A DNA stretch of 15,841 bases from an uncultured Oribacterium sp. (GTDB lineage: Bacteria > Bacillota > Clostridia > Lachnospirales > Lachnospiraceae): NCBI GenBank assembly GCA_934279105.1, contig CAKQWR010000024.1, positions 1-15,841 on the forward strand. The letters run 5' to 3'. Below, in pieces: positions 13,398-15,841 of the stretch (its first letter is position 1; each line of letters opens with the position of its first letter). Position numbers and translations under genes: made by a program. The notes beneath the pieces are model-generated. The model saw only the letters and a list, made by a program, of their open reading frames with translations. It did no database searches and was not told where the DNA came from.

Positions 13398-14519
13398 ATG
13401 ACAGATACAGAAAAGAATTATTTAAACGATAGAACAAACTTAGAAACGACAACAGAACATGCGTCTTCAGTGACGCCGGATATCCCGCAGTCCCAGATTT
13501 ACAGTGGAATCGGTGGTCAGGCGGTCATCGAGGGTATGATGATGCGGAACGGGAAGCGTTATTCGGTGGGGGTCCGGAAGCCGGATGGTTCCATCGCGGT
13601 GATGGAGGATGAGTATATTTCCATGACGGATAAATATCCGATTCTGAAGGCACCGTTGATTCGAGGTGTTTTCTCCTTCGTCGATTCGATGGTGCTTGGT
13701 ATGCGCTGTCTTACCTTCAGTGCCTCATTTCTCGAGGATGATCCGGAGGATGCGGAGAAGGAGCCGTCGAAGTTTGAGGCCTGGCTGGATCGGACCTTCG
13801 GGGACAAGCTGGAGCCGGTGCTGGAAACGATGGTGATGATTTTTTCCTTCGTGATTGCGCTTCTTATGTTTGTGATTTTTCCGACTTGGATCGCTGGTTT
13901 TCTGAAGCCGATGCTTCCGCATGCTTCGCTGCTTGGCCTGATCGAGGGTCTGATCCGAGTGCTGATTTTTATTCTCTATATTAAAGTGATTTCCCGCACA
14001 CCGGATATCGCGCGTACATTCCAGTACCACGGTGCGGAGCACAAGTGCATCAACTGTGTCGAGCATGGACTTCCACTGACGGTGGACAATGTTGCAGCTT
14101 CGAGTAAGGAGCACAAGCGCTGTGGTACCAGCTTCATCGTGTATGTGATGCTGATTTCCATTTTGCTGTTTATGGTGATCCGCGTGGACACCATCTGGAT
14201 GCGTCTTCTCAGCCGCATCGTGCTGATTCCGGTCATCGCCGGTGTCAGCTTCGAGGTACTTCGTCTCGTCGGTACACATGACAATGCGCTGACCCGCATT
14301 CTGTTCATTCCGGGTATGTGGATGCAGGGCCTCACGACGAGTGAGCCGGATCGTGCGGAGATCGAGGTGGCCATCGCCGCTGTCGAACGTGTCTTCGACT
14401 GGCGCGCCTTCGAGAAGGAGACCTTCGGTCTCGACTTTTCTGACCGTCCATCCGATGTGCATTCCACCATCGTGAACATTCCGGTCGTGGATGGAAAGCC
14501 TGTTCTGGAGGAAGCGTAA
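13398..14519 (+). CDS. DUF1385 family multipass membrane protein
   Basis: This 373-residue protein belongs to the DUF1385 family, conserved next to prmC and prfA in many Clostridia but without a settled function. Family motifs are GIGGQAVIEGMMMRNG (37-52), PLIRGVFSFVDSMVLG (86-101), RTFQYHGAEHKCINC (206-220), KRCGTSFIVYVML and GVSFEVLRLVG. Hydrophobic membrane segments lie at about 143-168, 176-198, 245-262 and 268-285. The conserved His-Gly-Ala-Glu-His plus Cys217, Cys220 and Cys242 could bind metal, which is my inference. Residues 1-36 are a polar, poorly conserved lead-in. No clear Shine-Dalgarno precedes the ATG; the nearest purine run is GAAGAAAG about 18 bases away, so initiation may be weak. 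Its stop overlaps the prmC start in TAATG, indicating coupling. Confidence 0.92.
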   Translation: MTDTEKNYLNDRTNLETTTEHASSVTPDIPQSQIYSGIGGQAVIEGMMMRNGKRYSVGVRKPDGSIAVMEDEYISMTDKYPILKAPLIRGVFSFVDSMVLGMRCLTFSASFLEDDPEDAEKEPSKFEAWLDRTFGDKLEPVLETMVMIFSFVIALLMFVIFPTWIAGFLKPMLPHASLLGLIEGLIRVLIFILYIKVISRTPDIARTFQYHGAEHKCINCVEHGLPLTVDNVAASSKEHKRCGTSFIVYVMLISILLFMVIRVDTIWMRLLSRIVLIPVIAGVSFEVLRLVGTHDNALTRILFIPGMWMQGLTTSEPDRAEIEVAIAAVERVFDWRAFEKETFGLDFSDRPSDVHSTIVNIPVVDGKPVLEEA

Positions 14520-15721
14520 TGTCGGCTCTGACTTTTCGACAGCTTCTCGATGAAGCAACAAATCAACTGCACATGGCACAGGTTCCGGACCCGCGCTACG
14601 ATGCGCGGGCTCTTCTTATGTCTGCGTATCATCTTCAACCGACGCAGTACCTGCTCTATGAGAACGATACGCCAGAGGTGTTAATTCCGAAAATGCTGCC
14701 CGATACGGAAGCACTTTCGGCTGCGACTGCTGCATTTCAGGCTGGTGTGCTTCGGCGACAGCGACGTGAACCCCTCCAGCAGATTCTCGGCACCGCCGGC
14801 TTCTATGGACTCGATTTCGTCGTCACGAAGGATGTGCTCTGTCCACGGGCAGATACCGAGACACTCGTGGATGCCGTGCTTGGAAACCTCATGCCGGAGC
14901 AGATTCGCTCTGCCCATGTCGCAGAGGAGAAAATCCGAGCGGATCAGGCATCGCAGATGGATATGTCTGGTACGTGCTCGGCATGCGGACAGCGTATGGA
15001 GGTGGAGATGAGGGATGCCGTATCTGTGGATAAGTGTCCGGATTTCCTGTCTTATGTGGATAACGAAGGCGCGTCACTCCTCGATGTCTGTACCGGTTCC
15101 GGCTGTATCGCCATCGCACTCACGAAATTCGGTGCTTTTCACGACACCACGGCGGTGGATATCTCCGACGCCGCGCTCGCCATCGCATGGCAGAACGCCG
15201 CGCGACTGTTGATATCGGATGCAGATACGGTTGCTGCCCCGCCACCATGTGCTGAGCGGGCGGATGAAACAGTGGACGGACAGCTGAATCTGCCGGCAAC
15301 CGATTCACTGGAGTGTGGCTTGCATCTTCAGAACGCGGTGGTCGACTTCACCCTGTTGCGAAGTGACATGTTCTCTGCATTGGCCGAGCGAAAAGAAGCC
15401 GATGGGGGCATGAAGAAATATGATGTCATCGTGTCGAATCCGCCGTACATTCCATCGGCGGTGGTCGACGAGCTCGAACCGGAGGTTCGGGACTATGAGC
15501 CACGCATCGCACTGGATGGCACCGCAGATGGACTTCGTTTCTATCGGATCCTTGCAGAGGAATCCGTGAAGTACCTGAAACCGGGCGGACGCATCTACCT
15601 CGAAATCGGCTACGATCAGGGCGAGCGTGTCCCGGCACTGCTCGAGGCAGCCGGCTTCCGAGAAGTAACGGTGATCCGCGACTTCGGCGGCAACGACCGC
15701 GTGGTAGCAGCACATCTGTAA
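14519..15721 (+). CDS. prmC: Peptide chain release factor glutamine methyltransferase with two insertions
   Basis: PrmC (HemK) methylates the Gln of the GGQ motif in release factors RF1 and RF2, using S-adenosylmethionine. The helical N-terminal domain (1-90) ends in REPLQQILGTAGFYGLDF, then VLCPRADTETLVDAVL. The Rossmann core has LLDVCTGSGCIAIAL (187-201) for SAM binding and VIVSNPPYIP with the NPPY catalytic motif at 307-310. GGRIYLEIGYDQG and RDFGGNDRVV complete the fold. At 400 residues it is about 120 longer than usual. The extra length is one insertion at about 122-183 containing CSACGQRM (Cys153, Cys156) and Cys173, and a second at about 235-275. Active-site motifs are intact, so it is probably functional. 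It overlaps the DUF1385 gene by one base and would normally be followed by prfA, which must lie outside the window. Confidence 0.94.
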   Translation: MSALTFRQLLDEATNQLHMAQVPDPRYDARALLMSAYHLQPTQYLLYENDTPEVLIPKMLPDTEALSAATAAFQAGVLRRQRREPLQQILGTAGFYGLDFVVTKDVLCPRADTETLVDAVLGNLMPEQIRSAHVAEEKIRADQASQMDMSGTCSACGQRMEVEMRDAVSVDKCPDFLSYVDNEGASLLDVCTGSGCIAIALTKFGAFHDTTAVDISDAALAIAWQNAARLLISDADTVAAPPPCAERADETVDGQLNLPATDSLECGLHLQNAVVDFTLLRSDMFSALAERKEADGGMKKYDVIVSNPPYIPSAVVDELEPEVRDYEPRIALDGTADGLRFYRILAEESVKYLKPGGRIYLEIGYDQGERVPALLEAAGFREVTVIRDFGGNDRVVAAHL

Positions 15722-15740
15722 ATTAGTAATTGCAAAGTCA

Positions 15741-15841
15741 GAGGCCCGGAGGGGTGGCAACCGAGGCCATACGGAGAGACCGTGTAAAATCAAGCCGGGT
15801 CCCCTTAGCGGCACTTGGTGTTATCTCTCCTTGGAACCCTC
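15741..15841. repeat. Diverged second copy of the palindromic element, left part only
   Basis: The sequence after prmC matches the left arm of the 13003-13246 element in the same orientation. Shared blocks are GCCATACGGAGAG (15766-15778 and 13037-13049), AAAATCAAGC (15786-15795 and 13057-13066), TCCCCTTAG against TCCCCTTTAG, and a CCTTG-ACCC ending. The bases left of 15766 differ from the 33-bp arm of copy 1. The window ends before the other half can be seen. Confidence 0.75.

Overview
The window looks like chromosome from a Gram-positive anaerobe of the class Clostridia, most likely family Lachnospiraceae. The evidence is a DUF3881-type protein (a family I associate with Lachnospiraceae), the gene order rho, rpmE, DUF1385, prmC, an NADP-type glutamate dehydrogenase, GGAGG-type ribosome binding sites and sigma-A-like promoters. 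Base composition is moderately GC-rich. I cannot name a species. No tRNA, rRNA, CRISPR array, transposase or phage gene is visible.

Layout. (1) 1-540: the 3' end of gdhA, closed by a terminator. (2) 817-1767: a single-gene DUF3881 unit with its own candidate promoter and terminator. (3) 1978-9101: a same-strand run of four genes: an exonuclease III-type AP endonuclease, a GlgX-like GH13 protein, the glycogen branching enzyme GlgB and the 4-alpha-glucanotransferase MalQ. (4) 9208-9240: a terminator with T-runs on both sides, shared with a convergent minus-strand gene for a membrane-anchored Ig-like protein (9262-9939). That gene has a clear promoter and a leader of about 150 nt. (5) 10341-12912: rho with a long N-terminal extension, then rpmE with a leader that can form alternative hairpins, then a terminator. 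(6) 13003-13246: a very long nested palindrome. (7) 13398-15721: a DUF1385 membrane protein overlapping prmC by one base. (8) 15741-15841: the start of a diverged second copy of the palindromic element, cut by the window edge.

How the genes work together. GlgB and MalQ build and remodel alpha-1,4/1,6-glucan. The GH13 protein in front of them has the body of a GlgX/isoamylase debranching enzyme, but the nucleophile, the acid/base and the transition-state aspartate are all changed, along with the region I and region IV histidines. It is best read as a pseudoenzyme that may bind glucan or assist another enzyme, like the inactive plant isoamylase ISA2. Rho, L31 and PrmC serve transcription termination, the ribosome and release-factor methylation.

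Most interesting points: the catalytically degenerate GlgX-like protein in a glycogen operon; the 244-nt nested palindrome and its diverged relative on either side of the DUF1385-prmC pair, where the core is conserved and the outer stem differs, as for a structured RNA family or a MITE; Rho with five AT-hook-like motifs; a histone-H1-like tail on GlgB; and PrmC with two insertions, one carrying a CxxC motif.
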